The notes: generated from the sequence alone by a model not told the origin. DNA of 64,000 nucleotides from Spizellomyces sp. 'palustris' (GCA_006535965.1 QEAR01000031.1:155538-219537); one strand, 5' to 3'. Positions 30,404 through 42,583 are shown, numbered from the stretch's first letter. A program made the numbers and translations.

Positions 30404-32584
30404 CTACACTTTACGCGTCATAAGAATCTGTTTGAGATCATCTCCCAGCCACTGGTGCCAAAAGAATCAGACCGAATAGCGTGAGGTAAAACACCAAGCG
30501 TCCCATACCTGATGGCTTTGCATCTCAATTAATCGTGAAACAGCCCGCTGGAAGGCAAATACTTCCTCAGAACCAGTGAAAATTGAACTTGTTAGCTGCA
30601 ACGAGCGGGTCAATAAATGCCGTCGCACGCAAAAATCATCCATCATTATCCATCATCTCTTCACACACCTGCTCCGGACTCAGTTTTAAGTCATCCATCA
30701 ACATCCTCTCGGCAGCCACAAGGTTCCCCTCTGACACCCCAGACACATCTCCAGTAAATAGCCCCAATATCTCTGCATCTGCCGATATGAGTAGCCTCGT
30801 CTTATTTTCGTACATGGTATCAATGAAGGTGATGAAACGACGAGCTTCGTTTCGGTGGTCTAGCGTCATGCGGGGAATGTCGGTGAGGATAATTGTATGA
30901 AAGCTGCGGACGACTTCAAGGTAGTCGGCCGCGCTATGTGGTTCGCCGCAGATTTCCTGAAAAGAGATCTTGGCCACACCATTGGACGTGTCCGGGATGG
31001 TGAGAGAGCGGCCCAAAAATGTCAGAGTCGTGGATTCAACTATGGACGAAAGAGTGTACGTTAGACGCTATGGATTGGCTGCACAGCTAGGATGCTACCT
31101 TTGCCGTTTTGAGCAAGCTTGTTAAAGATGAGGTTCACGGTCTGTTCGGTTTTCTGATTGAGCGGGCTGTGTCCAAGGTCGCGAACCAAGCGGTGAGTAC
31201 AGGAACGGAACAAAACAAAATAGAGATGTCACGCACGTGAAGTATACCCTTAGGCGTTCGCGCTCTAAGTACCCATGCAGAATGCTGTTGTTAACTCACG
31301 GGAAGAGACACATACAAAGAGGCAGTAACGATCAATTACCTTGTTTTCGGTAGTCAATCCCCGAATTCAAGGAATGCACATGACACCTTTCCTTGAACAG
31401 CGAGATACAAGGCAGAAAGCTCTGTCTCTGTATTCCATTCTTGTACAGTTCTGTGGAGCGTGTTATTGCAACATTTCAAACAATAGTTGACACGCCGTTT
31501 CAGTAATTCACATACCATCTGGAGGCCGATTGGACGTTGTGACAACAACTACGCCGCGTCTGAAGAGCTCATCAAACAGCCGCCTGCGTGAAGAGGAGCA
31601 TTCCAGTTATGCAAGTGTCGAATTGCGCAAAAAGCATGGAGCACACACGCACATACCTCAGAATCATGGCGTCGGTGATATCAGTCACCTGCAACTCGTC
31701 AAAGCAGAGCAGCCACGCGTCGTTTGCCAACTCGGTTGCGATAATCGGTAACGGATCGTATGTGACACCTTTTTGAGTTCGAAGTTGGTGGATACGCCTG
31801 TGCACATCCTGCATAAAGGCGTGGAAATGGACGCGACGCTTGCGGTCGAGATGAATTGTGTTGTAGAACAAATCTATTTACGAGGACGTTAGACACCAGG
31901 ACGAAGCCTGACAGGATACTGTCACATATCCTACCCATGACCATGGTTTTCCCCGTTCCAACGTCACCGTAGAGATAAAGCCCCATTGGGCCCTTTTGCT
32001 CAACCATTTGCTGCTGTCTTTTTCTCCTGGTAAAGAAGCTTGACAACTAATCGTCTCCTTAGTTCCACATCAAACTGACAACTTGCGCCGCAGCTAGTTA
32101 CCTTAGACAATAGGTTCTCTTCACTCTCTTTTATCCACGCAAAATCAGGAGACAACATGTCGTCCCTCCCCTTTTGTTTGTGAATAGGGACATGATCATC
32201 CAATTCAAGGGCGACTTTTTGAATGGGAGGAGGCGTGTACGATTGCAGTCGTTCATACAAGTCCTGCAAGAGACGGACTGTTTCGCGTTGATGGGCGTCG
32301 TCTCTCAGGGCGCCTTGGTTGACGAGGTTGGAATAAGTTGCAGCGGGTCCTTGCGGTGACTGTGATGTGGGTTTTATGGCAGGGTGCGGTTCCAACTGCG
32401 TAGAGGATGAGGTGGTTGCAGTGGCTGCAGTGCGAGCAATTACTTGATGAACGACCGTCGTGCGAGGCCCTGAAACCAGCCGTATGCCCTGTATACAAGG
32501 TCCTCTACGGATTCTACTTGTTGAACCACTCGTTTGCACTGCATGCTGTAGTGATCGCTGCAGTGGAATCCTACCGAGGGACAT
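30404..32584 (-). CDS. AFG1: Mitochondrial AAA-type ATPase Afg1 (LACE1/AFG1L)
   Basis: Ten exons (32102-32584, 31935-32046, 31657-31873, 31516-31583, 31340-31450, 31237-31264, 31099-31166, 30669-31039, 30509-30595, 30404-30451) sum to 1593 nt, 530 residues. Visible blocks are Walker A in [36 protein letters not shown], Walker B in [12 protein letters not shown], sensor-like [24 protein letters not shown], and the C-terminal [20 protein letters not shown]. This is the Afg1 signature. Afg1 helps degrade or mature inner-membrane proteins such as cytochrome oxidase subunits. The N-terminal ~40 residues are basic and Ser-rich, as for a mitochondrial presequence. Exon 6 is only 28 nt; without it the conserved YFTP block is lost. 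Confidence 0.93.
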
Positions 32585-32913
32585 TGTTGCTCCTGGCAGC
32601 TTCTAGCAGTTGCATCCAAAGTCCCATCCCACCCCATCTATCACGTGATAACAAATAGCACATGACGCAAACGTGACGGGTGACAAATGTTGTTGTCATG
32701 CCGTCCGTTGTTTCTCACGCGTGAGCATCACAGGGGATAACATCATCGTTCCATGGCATCTTACTGTGACACATGAAACATCTCTCACGTGCATATTCAA
32801 TTTTCTATATGAAAAGGGCTCCGTTCCTTTTTTCCCACGCACACATTTCATTGCCAACACATTTCACACATTTCACACATTTCACACTCAACACGACAAC
32901 GACAACAACGACC
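32585..32913. promoter_or_regulatory. Divergent promoter region with two CACGTG motifs
   Basis: About 330 bases between AFG1 and a small unknown gene. CACGTG occurs at 32642-32647 and 32786-32791. A short tandem repeat of the form CACATTTCA (about 32845-32890) precedes the right-hand ATG. Confidence 0.5.
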
Positions 32914-33282
32914 ATGTTATCCTACATTACATCTGCCCTCACAACCATCATAGAGTATTCATATTCCCTCGTCTTTGCATCACCGTCTTCCCCCACATCA
33001 CCATCAAGCACATCACTACCGTCTCCCGAATCCCACGACTTTTACAAGGCACTCGAAGCAACACTCAAGGAAAAGAGCTTCAAGGGCAAACTCCTCCAAC
33101 ATCATCCTCTCGACAATGAAGAACACGATTATGTGCCGCCAGACATGACCACTCGGACACCAAGTACGGCATCCTCCTTTAGTGAAGACTCGGATTTGAA
33201 ACGCGTTGCGTCGGCTCCACCTGCCTATGGAGGCATGAAAATGTACCATCCACCTTCAATTCCACTGGCAATGAATGCTTAG
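32914..33282 (+). CDS. Small hypothetical protein, possible membrane anchor at N-terminus
   Basis: Single exon, 122 residues, with a good ATG context (ACCATGTTA). Residues 1-25 are moderately hydrophobic (YITSALTTIIEYSYSLVFA), possibly a signal anchor. The rest is Ser/Pro-rich and polar, with SSFSEDSDLKR (casein-kinase-like acidic site) and SAPPAYGGMKMYHPP, where PPAY may bind WW domains. No family recognised. Position, start context and codon appearance support a real gene, but homologues are needed to confirm. Confidence 0.55.
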   Translation: MLSYITSALTTIIEYSYSLVFASPSSPTSPSSTSLPSPESHDFYKALEATLKEKSFKGKLLQHHPLDNEEHDYVPPDMTTRTPSTASSFSEDSDLKRVASAPPAYGGMKMYHPPSIPLAMNA

Positions 33283-33338
33283 AGCAAGCGTAGTTGTGAG
33301 GGGACAAGTTTTATTAAAAATATATATAAAATGGTGAT

Positions 33339-36300
33339 CTATACGGCTGGCTCCTCTCTTTTGAGAACTTGGTTCAAGGCTTCTTGGAAAGCTTCTTGTA
33401 GATGCGTTGCGTATGTTTTTGTAGACGCAATGCAGCTAGAGGATACGGTCTCGAATTTGAGTTCACTCAAAAAGAGAGTTCCGTCCACCAGGCAGACAGA
33501 CGTATACAAGAGTTGCTAAAAGGAAAATTGTTGGCGCGAAAGTTTAAACGAATAAAAGTCGAGAGGTACTCACCACCCCGTCAATCACCCTCTGGGCGAC
33601 ACAAAACACATTGGCACTTCTCAGAGCATGCTTGGCTCGCTCCACATCCAAAGTCAAACTCACACTCTTTTTAGATTCCCGCTCGTCCCCAATCTCATTC
33701 CACATGCGCAACCATGACGCTTGGTCCAACCCACCAGTCTCGACAAAGAGAACTTGCAAAGGGACAAGGACCTGAAAGTACACGATCCCCGCTGTCGTCT
33801 TGAGCGCGACCTGGAGGTTGTTGACAGGTGTCGAGCCTTGTGAAAGGCCTTCAACCTTGAGATTCAGAGCCACTTCTGCAGAGGTGTTTGGGAATATGGG
33901 ACCGCGCACGTCCAGCGGGCCTGGAACAAGACTAAACCTGTTTTACAAGAGCACCCACATTAGTTTCTTTCCAAAATGATGCAAACTACACACGTCGAAC
34001 ATACGTATTCTTGTTGAACAAGATCCCCGCGATACTTAGAGGCTGCAAAGCCTTGTTGGTGAACACCATCTCCATCCACACTTGCCCCTGTCGTCGAACA
34101 ACTGAAAGAATAACGCAACTGTCAAGCAAGGCAGTTCACTTGATGTGTCCGTATTTAATCCACTGTACTCACAGGTGCCAACGACTTGCAATCCCCGTCC
34201 ACTCGCAGCAGGCATCCAGAGCTGTTTCGGCGGGACGTGGGTATTCAACGAAAGGGATGCCAAGTCTCCCAAAATATCGGGCTGAGGCGTACTGGTGATA
34301 CTTCCAAACGGGTTTGCATCGGATGCTGATGATGGCGGGGATTGCAGGGATGCACTCGCCGAGGCAGAGGTTTTGGAAAATGGGTCAAGCGTGGCGAGAG
34401 GGTTTGACTGACGACTGATAATGTCGGGGCTGGGGAGGGAGGCAGGAGGAGATGTCAGCGGTGGTGTTGCTGCTGAGAGCATACCAAAAGTGCCGGGTGC
34501 GAAACCAGGCGTCAACTGCTGCTGTTGGGGCAGTGGCGGCTGCTGAATCCCTGCAAAAGGATTATTTCCGCCTACGCCCATTCCATTTGCACCTCCCGAT
34601 AAACCTCCCAGGCCGATTCCACCCGTTCCACCCATTGCACCCATGCCACCCATTGCACCCATACCACCCATTGCACCTGTTCGTCCCATTCCGCTCGATC
34701 CACCCGCCGAACCACCAACACCTTGTCCTCCTCCAAACGTCGCAATCGATGAAAACAAATCTACTGGCCGAGCCTGTTGCCCTTGTCCTAATCCACCGGC
34801 TCCACCACCAGAAAAATTCAATCCGCCCAACTCGCTCTCATCTCCAAACGCCCCAGCAACATCCACATTCTCTTCTCCGCCGCCTAGATCGAGATCTAAT
34901 AAATTTCCGAGGTTTCCTTCCCCGGTTTGAAGGGTTGAGAGTCCGAGGTCGTCTGTGTAGGGATTGTTCATTACACCAGTCGCGTAGGGGTTTATGTCCC
35001 TGCAAGCGAATCCGTAAGCGTCAATTGTAAGCGCAACAAGTAAACAGGACTTACTCTGGCATCTCCTCAGGCAGCCCGGTTCCACCCACATTCCTAAACA
35101 CCAACGCCCGTGACGGCATCAACTTGCGCGGCTTGACACCTCCAATAAAGCTTGTTGCAGGTTTATGATAAATCGATGCCAACGTCGACACATGGAGCAA
35201 CAACTCTTGCAATAGCTGATTGTCCACATTGTCTGTTTCGGTGGATATGGCGGGCTTGTCTGATAAGATGATCGTTTTTGCTGCCACTGGGTCCGTGGAT
35301 AAGAGTCGCCAGTAGATGAATCCTCGATCCCTCAAATCGGGGTTATCGCTCTCTTCTGTCGCGAATTTCAGGACCCTCGGAACGAGTTCCTGGCCAACCA
35401 GCGGCCGTTTTATGAATAGTTTGACGATAGCAGTCAAGAGCGCCAGCTGAACTTGGGCAGTCTCTTCGAGGAATTTCTCCAGGAAAGCTTCGAGGAGTTC
35501 GTCAGCGTTGGAGATCCGGTCGGCGTATTGTCCAATAATCCAGATCATGGAAGCTTTGGCGTCGGGTTCGTCGAGGGTGTCGAGGTTTTCGCAAAGGGTT
35601 CCGATAATGGATTCGTATCTGTTGGGGTATTTGCGGAAGATGTCCTGCGGTAACTCTGTTTAGAAATTGCCAACGGCTGACCATTCGAGAGTGGGTTTGT
35701 CTTACTTTGATTACGACAATGGCTTCTTGGACGACATAATTGACTTTGGTCTCAATCAACTCCACCAGGGTGCTGATACATTTGTCTGCAGCACTCTCAA
35801 TTTTGATAGCGCACCGCCCAATCGACCGCACAGACTTTCTCACAAAATCCACATCGACTTCAGATGCATATCTAGAGAAAGCCCCCAAACACGATCAAAA
35901 TACAAGCACACACACTCATATAGTTGCAAATCCGCAAAATCAACTCACTCTTTCAACTCTGACAGAACCTGATCCACATTCCCTTCTCCCGCCAACCGAA
36001 CCATAATTTCCAATTTAGCCAATTTGACATAAATCGGGTCATTATACTTGCAGAAAAAGACTTTGAGCTCGTTTTTGAGGATATCTGGTTTACGTTGTAG
36101 TAGAAGAAGGATATTTCTAAGAGCGACATATTGGACCTCGGGGCCGTTATGGAGGAGTGTGACTGAGGGTCAGGTGTCAGAATATTACCGCGTGTGACAT
36201 GATTGTCGACGGCTTTACCTAGAGGTGGTCCAAGACGTTTTAAAAGCGAGTTGACCGTATCTTCCTTTGGAATATAATTCGTCAGGTAGAGTATGACCCG

Positions 36301-37307
36301 AACAGCTGTCAGAACCACAGCTGAATTGGCGTGCTGAAGCCTGGGACTGATTCGATCCGCCAAGAGCTCGGCGTCGTCTGCTTCCTGAGGTACGACACGC
36401 ATGATGGCATCGAGGAGGTATGCTTGACCCCATCTGACAGCAAGGATGAGAAAATTACATTTTGAGCAAGCAAAAAAAACCTTATTTACTCGGAGCTTTC
36501 GTTTAGAGCTGTCAACAGTTTGTTGGCTTGGGATACATCCAGAGAAAAGTCGAAATTTTCCGAACGGTCCGAGATTTCCATTAAGGCAGCAACAGCGTTT
36601 GCAACAACCTGGTGTCCAAAACGTTAATCCCAGAGTTTCACCATGCTTCCTCAACACTGACACTCACAGTCGAGTTATCATGTCCCAACAAAGCCCTCAG
36701 CTGGTCCAAAAATCCCTCCTTCTCCACCAACTCCTTGCTATGCAAAAATAATTTTGCGACGCATATTGCCGCCGTTTTGCACACGTAAGGGTCCTTATCG
36801 GTCAGGCACTTGTGAAGAGGGCGCAGCAGTTCGTCTATGATGCGGTCCACTTGCATGTATCCCATAGTCCGGATGGCGAGGGCTCGTATGAGGGGGTTGG
36901 GATCTTCTGCATCCTGTGTTGCGTAAGTATTGCAATTCTGCCGACCCAGCGAGAAAGAAATACGTACCCTCGCCAAGGTGTTCACAGCCAAAACAGCCAT
37001 ATCCGGTTTACTTTTTGCATAGTTGATCAGATACAAATACACCATCTTTTTCACTTCCAACGCCGGGACGGACATGCATCCAACGACATCTGGAAATAAA
37101 GCGGACATGTCGTTCCCCATTGTCATGTTCGCAACAATCTTTTTCATTGCCACCTTTTTCTTGGTGTGTTTTGGGTCCTTTCGGTCTGAATTGAGTTCAG
37201 TCCTCAGGTCGTGGATTTTCCCTGGATCCCTTTGTGAGCCAGCGTGTGTGGATTCGTGCACATGCTTTTGCATACAGACCTCGTTGAAAGTACTTTGCGT
37301 CGGACAT
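33339..37307 (-). CDS. Beta-adaptin (AP-1/AP-2 complex large subunit)
   Basis: About twelve exons from the ATG at 37307 ([10 protein letters not shown]) to a stop at 33339. The trunk solenoid shows [75 protein letters not shown] and the later [20 protein letters not shown], all hallmark beta1/beta2 sequences. The hinge (about 34170-34985) contains a clathrin-box LLDLD, plus NPF, DPF and DLF motifs and a Met-Gly repeat (MGGMGAMGG). The ear follows ([39 protein letters not shown]) and ends with LKREEPAV. Beta-adaptin forms the AP core that selects cargo and recruits clathrin at the TGN, endosomes or plasma membrane. AP-1 versus AP-2 cannot be settled here. Some exon joins in the ear are approximate. 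Confidence 0.9.
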
Positions 37308-38792
37308 ATTGCTGCTCCAAGTAGGATATGAAATCTATGTACTTTTGTGTGTCCTGTAGCGTGCAACAGGGTTTACGCCCTACGCTCCCTGCGCGTACGG
37401 ATCGTAGTGAGATTGATTTCGAGGCGGGGTGAGAGCGTTGGGGGACACGCTCTTCGTTTTGCTGACGGAACGCGACGATTTTCAGGGATATTTTTGGGGC
37501 TTTTTTGGCGTCCTTTGGCGGTTCAAAGACAACAAAAGCTCCGTGATTTTAGCGCACGGAGCAAATGCATGTCATGGCGAATACTGAAATCCGGTCACCG
37601 CACATTTGCTATTCTCCCTTTTCATATAATCCAGTTAAATGAAGAAAATGTCTACATGCAGGTCCGCACGATGATTTTAAACCTCTTCTCGGAAAACCGT
37701 TGCTTTCTGGAACTGCCAAGGGAAACATTGGAAAAGAGCGTAGATCTTGTGATTATCTTGAGGATTGACTCTTGAACTGGGTGAGCCCGGATTTGAGCTC
37801 AATGGTGAATGTCGTGGTGAGCCGGAAGCCGAGTTCAAAGGTGTTTTTCCTTGCCCGCTATGGATTAAACAAATCAGGATTCTCGTACGGGAACATGAAC
37901 CGACTAATGCATTTACATCTCTGGAGCTCACGGTCGACATCCGCAAAGATATGCATCAAAGCCGTGGTGCAACGCTTTGCATTGTCCTCGCACTATTTCC
38001 TTGTTTGCCCAACTAGGTCCGCTAGCTTCTCCGCCCAGCCCACTTTTGCAAGGAGGTTCCAGACTATTGCGAGGTATGGTCTTCAACAGGATCCTGGGGT
38101 AAAGTCTGCAGAATGGCAAGGTAGTGATCCATTATGCCTGTGTGGCAGGAACAAGCAGGAAGCAGATGGGAGCTCATAAGTGTGTGGGAAAATACAGATG
38201 TCAGTGACATGTAGCATATCAGCCATGAATTAACCACATTTATTGTAACACATCATGAAGATAAACAAAAAGACGGGGTCCAATACATGCAGCCATGGAT
38301 GATTGTCAATTATTGCCCGCTCCAAGCGCAAACGCCCTACATCTCACATAACCCCACGTAAGAGATCTATCCTCCTAAAGTTGCTGCAAACATCCGAGTC
38401 GTCACCCGCCAATTCCCAATTTCCGCCCAAACGTCCGCATTTGGACCAATGTCCCCTCTACCAGAGGAAAACGATCTGTCACTGTAGATTGGGGCCATCT
38501 TGAAAATGAACTCAGTAGTGATTACGGGCCGGGAAACTTGTCGTTGGTATCTGCCATAGGTGCAATTCAACGGACTTGTAGAACCACGCCGATCCCGGTT
38601 CCAATCACAAACGCATCCGACGTGCGCAGCACTCCAGGACTGTTCTGTCACCTAATATCCGGCCGCCCTTCGTTTTTTTTGTTGTTTTTTTTTCAATATT
38701 TTTCGACACTGAATATTGACAAAGTGACAACAAGCGGCAGTGGACGGGAAAGATAAGCCGCCTCTCAGTCGCATCTTTTCTATTCACAGTAC
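37308..38792. promoter_or_regulatory. Long divergent intergenic region (beta-adaptin / apyrase)
   Basis: About 1.5 kb. Overlapping open frames of 80-142 codons occur on both strands (37347-38179 plus; 37677-38651 minus), but I could assemble no convincing gene. A minus-strand ATG near 38555 can be joined by a 44-nt GT-AG gap to a short frame ending near 38367 (about 48 residues). That gap is shorter than any other intron here, so I do not call it. Confidence 0.3.
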
Positions 38793-41177
38793 ATGCAGCG
38801 CACCGGATCAGTAGAACGTTCACGAGGCCTCCTCCGGAACGACTCCAACGTCATTGTGCGCACGTCCTCCTCTCCCTCCCGTCTAAACCCTGATCCCCGC
38901 CCAGATACAGCCTATTCGACCTCGATAACCTCAAAACTCTCCACCGCGTCCAATTCACCGATATTCAGTCCAACTTCTTCGCCGCCTCGATCTCTGCGAG
39001 AGAGTGGACGAAGTAATAGTTTGCCATTGTTGGAGACGGCTAGAAATCTGGCGGGGGCGTTACCTCCATTGTATGCTGAGCAAAATGAAAAAGTTTTCTT
39101 GACGCATTGTTGGGTTGTTTTGAGGCATTGGGGACTGGGAGGTACGAAAGATCGTTTCGACAACTACCGATTACAACTCTATCTCACTCGTCGTTTGCAT
39201 TTGCTTTGCCATATAGGACGAAGAGTCAATCGACTGGCTCTTCTTGCGCTATTTTTCCTCCTAGTGATATTAGTGATTGCCTACACCGGTTACCTACCTC
39301 CTAAGCACATGGGATTCCTCGATCAACCTCCTACGGCATCCATGGATCCCGATGCGGCGGTCTTGAATCTCGAAACGGGGTTCACGCCTATCGAGTCACA
39401 AGACGAAGATGCAGATCGGCCGCTATCAGACTGGACGCGATATCGGCAGTACGGAATCGTCATCGATGCTGGGAGCTCGGGATCAAGGGTCCAGGTCTAC
39501 TCATGGATAGATCCAATGCATATTCGCCAATTAGCAGACAAAGCAACCAAACACGAGAGAGAAAAAATGCTGAGGCGACTATCTGTAGTTGAAAAAGGCG
39601 ACGAAAAGGGCGAGAGATGGCAGTTTAAGGAGGATCCAGGCATATCTAGCTTTGCAGACACGCCCGATCAAGTCGGGAGACATTTGAAACCACTGCTTGA
39701 CTTTGCCTCGTCTGTTGTGCCCACTCGAAAACATTCCAGTACCCCCATATATCTGCTCGCCACGGCCGGTATGCGTCTCATCGCCCCAACGGCTCGTACC
39801 GCCATCCTCCGTCATACTTGCGAATACGTGCGGTCCCAATACCCATTTGCCACAAATGGTGGATGCGATCTCCATTTCCGCGTCATTTCCGGCGAATTAG
39901 AAGGAATTTACGGTTGGATTACTGTCAATTACTTAAAGAACGGATTCGGCGGAACCTCTACCCGGAAGAGGAAACACACTTTTGGATTCCTGGACATGGG
40001 CGGTGCGTCGACGCAGATTGCTTTTGAACCAACGGCGGACATGGCTCGTAAACATGGTGATGATTTGACGGGGTTAAGAATGAGGTTCTTGGATGGAACT
40101 GAGTTGGCGTATTCCGTGTTTGTGACTACGTTTCTGGGATTTGGTATGAATGAGGCTAGGAGGCGGTATTTGGAGACCTTGATAAAAGGGGATAGGTTGG
40201 AGGAGCGGGCGTTTTCAGTGCCGTATTTAAGAGCCCCCCAGATCGCTGTATCCGATGCAGCAACATCCCCTGTCATTGTTCCCGACCCCTGCCTTCCTCT
40301 GAACCTCCTCCTTAATGACACATCCCACGTTCCCCACGACACTAAACCCCTGCTCCTAAAAGGCACAGGGGCGTTCTCAACCTGCCTCGAAGCCCAGATC
40401 CCTCTCCTTAACAAATCGCAACCGTGTCCAGACATCCCGTGCCTCTTTAATGGCGTGCACGCCCCTATATCCGATGCTCTCCACTTTCTGGGTGTGTCAG
40501 AATATTGGTACACCTCGTCCCAAGTGTACGGTCTAGGGGGTGCATATAATCATTCCATTTTCTATCGTACTACCGAAACATTTTGTTCGCAACGTTGGGA
40601 AGATATTGAGAAGATGCATGCGGAAGGGGCTTTTCCTCAAGTTTCTGATTTGGATCGGTTGAGACTGCAATGCTTCAAGAGTGCGTGGATCATGAATGTT
40701 TTGCATGAGGGATTGGGTGTGCCGCGAGATAGAGTACGAGTTCCTGGGGATGAGGATGAGGATGGGAAAGGAGTCGATGTCGAGGGGGAGGGTGCATCCA
40801 ACTTTGAAAGCGTGGACCAGATTGGGAATTTTGGGGTGTCGTGGACGTTGGGTGCCGTCCTTTTGCATGTGGCTGCAACGGTCCCCAGATCATCACAAGA
40901 TACGCTTGGGTCTGGAAAATTTGGAATGGGTTTGGTACTGGGTGCAGTGGTCGTGGGTATTTTGAGTGTAGTATACGTTCGTGTGCGCCGAAGAAGACGA
41001 CGGGGTGGCTACGGCGCCGTTGGAACTGGTACTGGACAGGAGCCCGACATTCGCATGTGGGGAGTAGATAGACTGGCAGAAGAGGGTGGGATTGATATTA
41101 TTTTGGAGGATGTGGCTGGGGAGACGAATGGGGAGCCTTTGGACCCGTGGCAAGATAATGCGCGACTTCCGCCGTGA
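38793..41177 (+). CDS. Golgi/vacuolar-type nucleoside diphosphatase (apyrase, GDA1/CD39 family)
   Basis: Single exon, 794 residues. Apyrase conserved regions appear in order: ACR1 YGIVIDAGSSGSRVQVYSW (residue about 220), ACR2 LLATAGMRLI, ACR3 ELEGIYGWITVNYL, ACR4 GFLDMGGASTQIAFEP. There are two membrane segments: residues about 148-170 (LALLALFFLLVILVIAYTGYL) and about 710-732 (GLVLGAVVVGILSVVYV), followed by an Arg-rich cytosolic tail. This two-anchor layout resembles ENTPD4/7 and related to Ynd1; the lumenal enzyme would hydrolyse UDP/GDP released by glycosyltransferases. The ~140-residue cytosolic N-terminal extension is Ser-rich and unusual for Ynd1. Catalytic residues in the ACRs look intact. 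Confidence 0.92.
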   Translation: MQRTGSVERSRGLLRNDSNVIVRTSSSPSRLNPDPRPDTAYSTSITSKLSTASNSPIFSPTSSPPRSLRESGRSNSLPLLETARNLAGALPPLYAEQNEKVFLTHCWVVLRHWGLGGTKDRFDNYRLQLYLTRRLHLLCHIGRRVNRLALLALFFLLVILVIAYTGYLPPKHMGFLDQPPTASMDPDAAVLNLETGFTPIESQDEDADRPLSDWTRYRQYGIVIDAGSSGSRVQVYSWIDPMHIRQLADKATKHEREKMLRRLSVVEKGDEKGERWQFKEDPGISSFADTPDQVGRHLKPLLDFASSVVPTRKHSSTPIYLLATAGMRLIAPTARTAILRHTCEYVRSQYPFATNGGCDLHFRVISGELEGIYGWITVNYLKNGFGGTSTRKRKHTFGFLDMGGASTQIAFEPTADMARKHGDDLTGLRMRFLDGTELAYSVFVTTFLGFGMNEARRRYLETLIKGDRLEERAFSVPYLRAPQIAVSDAATSPVIVPDPCLPLNLLLNDTSHVPHDTKPLLLKGTGAFSTCLEAQIPLLNKSQPCPDIPCLFNGVHAPISDALHFLGVSEYWYTSSQVYGLGGAYNHSIFYRTTETFCSQRWEDIEKMHAEGAFPQVSDLDRLRLQCFKSAWIMNVLHEGLGVPRDRVRVPGDEDEDGKGVDVEGEGASNFESVDQIGNFGVSWTLGAVLLHVAATVPRSSQDTLGSGKFGMGLVLGAVVVGILSVVYVRVRRRRRRGGYGAVGTGTGQEPDIRMWGVDRLAEEGGIDIILEDVAGETNGEPLDPWQDNARLPP

Positions 41178-41412
41178 GTGTTGGATATATGGGATGAATC
41201 TACAGGGCGCTTAAAGTATGTAATTGTAGTTGTGCTAATGGATGAAATGTGATTGTGAATATATGTGCATACGCGAATTTGTATGCGCTGGTGCAGAGGT
41301 TCTTTGGCAGCAAAGTTTCAGAGGAACTTCTCGACTAATGCACAAATAAACAACTCTCTCCTCAATAGTGTCAAGAACACTTGGCATTCAACAACGAAAA
41401 TTGCGTCTCTGT

Positions 41413-42424
41413 TCAAAAACAAAGCCAGTCGTCCTCCCCACACTGTCCCGTGACCCACTTCCACCCTGGAACCCAAATCCACAGGCGTCTCCTCAAAATG
41501 CTCAAGACGCTCAAAGTAAATACCAATAGCCCAAAGAGCAACAACAACCGATCTGTCCAGTCTCGGCGTTGGAGTTTTGCCACGAGTTGCCGAGAGGTTC
41601 GGAGAACAGAGCCGAAGGCGAGGTACTCTGTCACTGTTTTTGAGAGGACGCGGTTCGACTCGTCTATCGACAATTAAAAACTCAGAACTGCGATACTACC
41701 ATATAAACAACAGAAATCCAAAGCGATTACCCACCAAAAGCTTTATTCACCTCCACACTCTTTCCCAATTCTGTTGAAAGCATCTCCACAGCATGTCGCA
41801 TAGATTGTGTCAGTTCGTTGCTAGCCTGTACCACCGATCGACTGTCTTGCATTTTGTGCATCCGAAGCTGCCGTTGTTCTGAGCCGCCTTTTAGCAGCTC
41901 CTGTCGCTCTTTTTCGGCGGCTTGGGTCAGGTTGCGGGCGGCGGAGAGGTTTGCTTTTCGGAGGGATAGTTGAAGTCTGTGTGGACAAAAGTGAGTATAT
42001 CCCAGAACGCCACAAAGGATGTGAAGTAAACGTACTGCTTGTAGTGTTCTTGATGTTGGGAGAGTTGGGAAAGGATGGCGTGGGTATCACTCGGTCGGTC
42101 CTGCTCTTCCGCGACTAAAGTCAGATCCTGATAACAAGAAAAGCACATAAGTCTTACAAAAGCAATATCCAAATCCAACGGCTCCAAGCCTACCTCCAAT
42201 CCCTTTGCAAGCCCCTTCAACATTCCCCTAATCTCGTCATTCTGCTTCACGACAGTTAATTGTGGACCTTCGCATTCCGCAAGCCGGGAAATGGCCGCTT
42301 GCAGTCGGAGTTCGGTGCGCGCGAGTGTGTCAAATTGTCGTTTTATGTGTGGAGCGAGAGACTGTGGTGGCGGGGATGGTTCACGTTGGTGGGTTTGGGA
42401 GTGTTTAGGAGCTGTTCGGAGCAT
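41413..42424 (-). CDS. SEC20: Sec20-like Qb-SNARE (BNIP1/Sec20)
   Basis: Four exons (42194-42424, 42036-42127, 41735-41976, 41413-41663) sum to 816 nt, 271 residues. The C-terminal half shows a SNARE-type helix (SNELTQSMRHAVEMLSTEL, then DESNRVLSKTVTEYL), the linker LRTSRQLVAKLQRRDWTD, and a single transmembrane anchor RLLLLFGLLVFTLSVLSIL. The pattern DESxxxL...RDxTDxxL is characteristic of Sec20/BNIP1. Sec20 is part of the ER Qabc SNARE complex (with Ufe1 and Use1) that receives COPI vesicles. The short lumenal tail is Trp-rich and does not end in the yeast HDEL retrieval signal. The start is 159 bases from the divergent IMPase gene. Confidence 0.85.
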
Positions 42425-42583
42425 TGCGTGCTTTGTTGGAGGGAATGCTGAGATGGGGACGAGGTGATGATGTGAGCGGCTGCGCATGTTGCCTTGTTGC
42501 CATGGTTGCGAATCGCGACCACCATCCACAATACACTCGCCAAAGACGGCTCTGTGAAATACCCACCCTCTGCACATTCTACA
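42425..42583. promoter_or_regulatory. Compact bidirectional promoter (SEC20-like / IMPase)
   Basis: Only 159 bases separate the two divergent ATGs, so both promoters and leaders must overlap. The IMPase frame is open further upstream (to 42494), but conserved sequence starts at the ATG at 42584. Confidence 0.5.

Noticed and set aside
37347-38179. Overlapping plus-strand open frames between beta-adaptin and apyrase
   Set aside because: Starts are TTG/CTG-like or lack context, frames overlap one another, and no domain or consistent splicing was found.
38367-38560. Possible 48-residue spliced small protein on the minus strand
   Set aside because: It needs a 44-nt intron, shorter than all others reconstructed here, and the product has no recognisable family; too weak to call.
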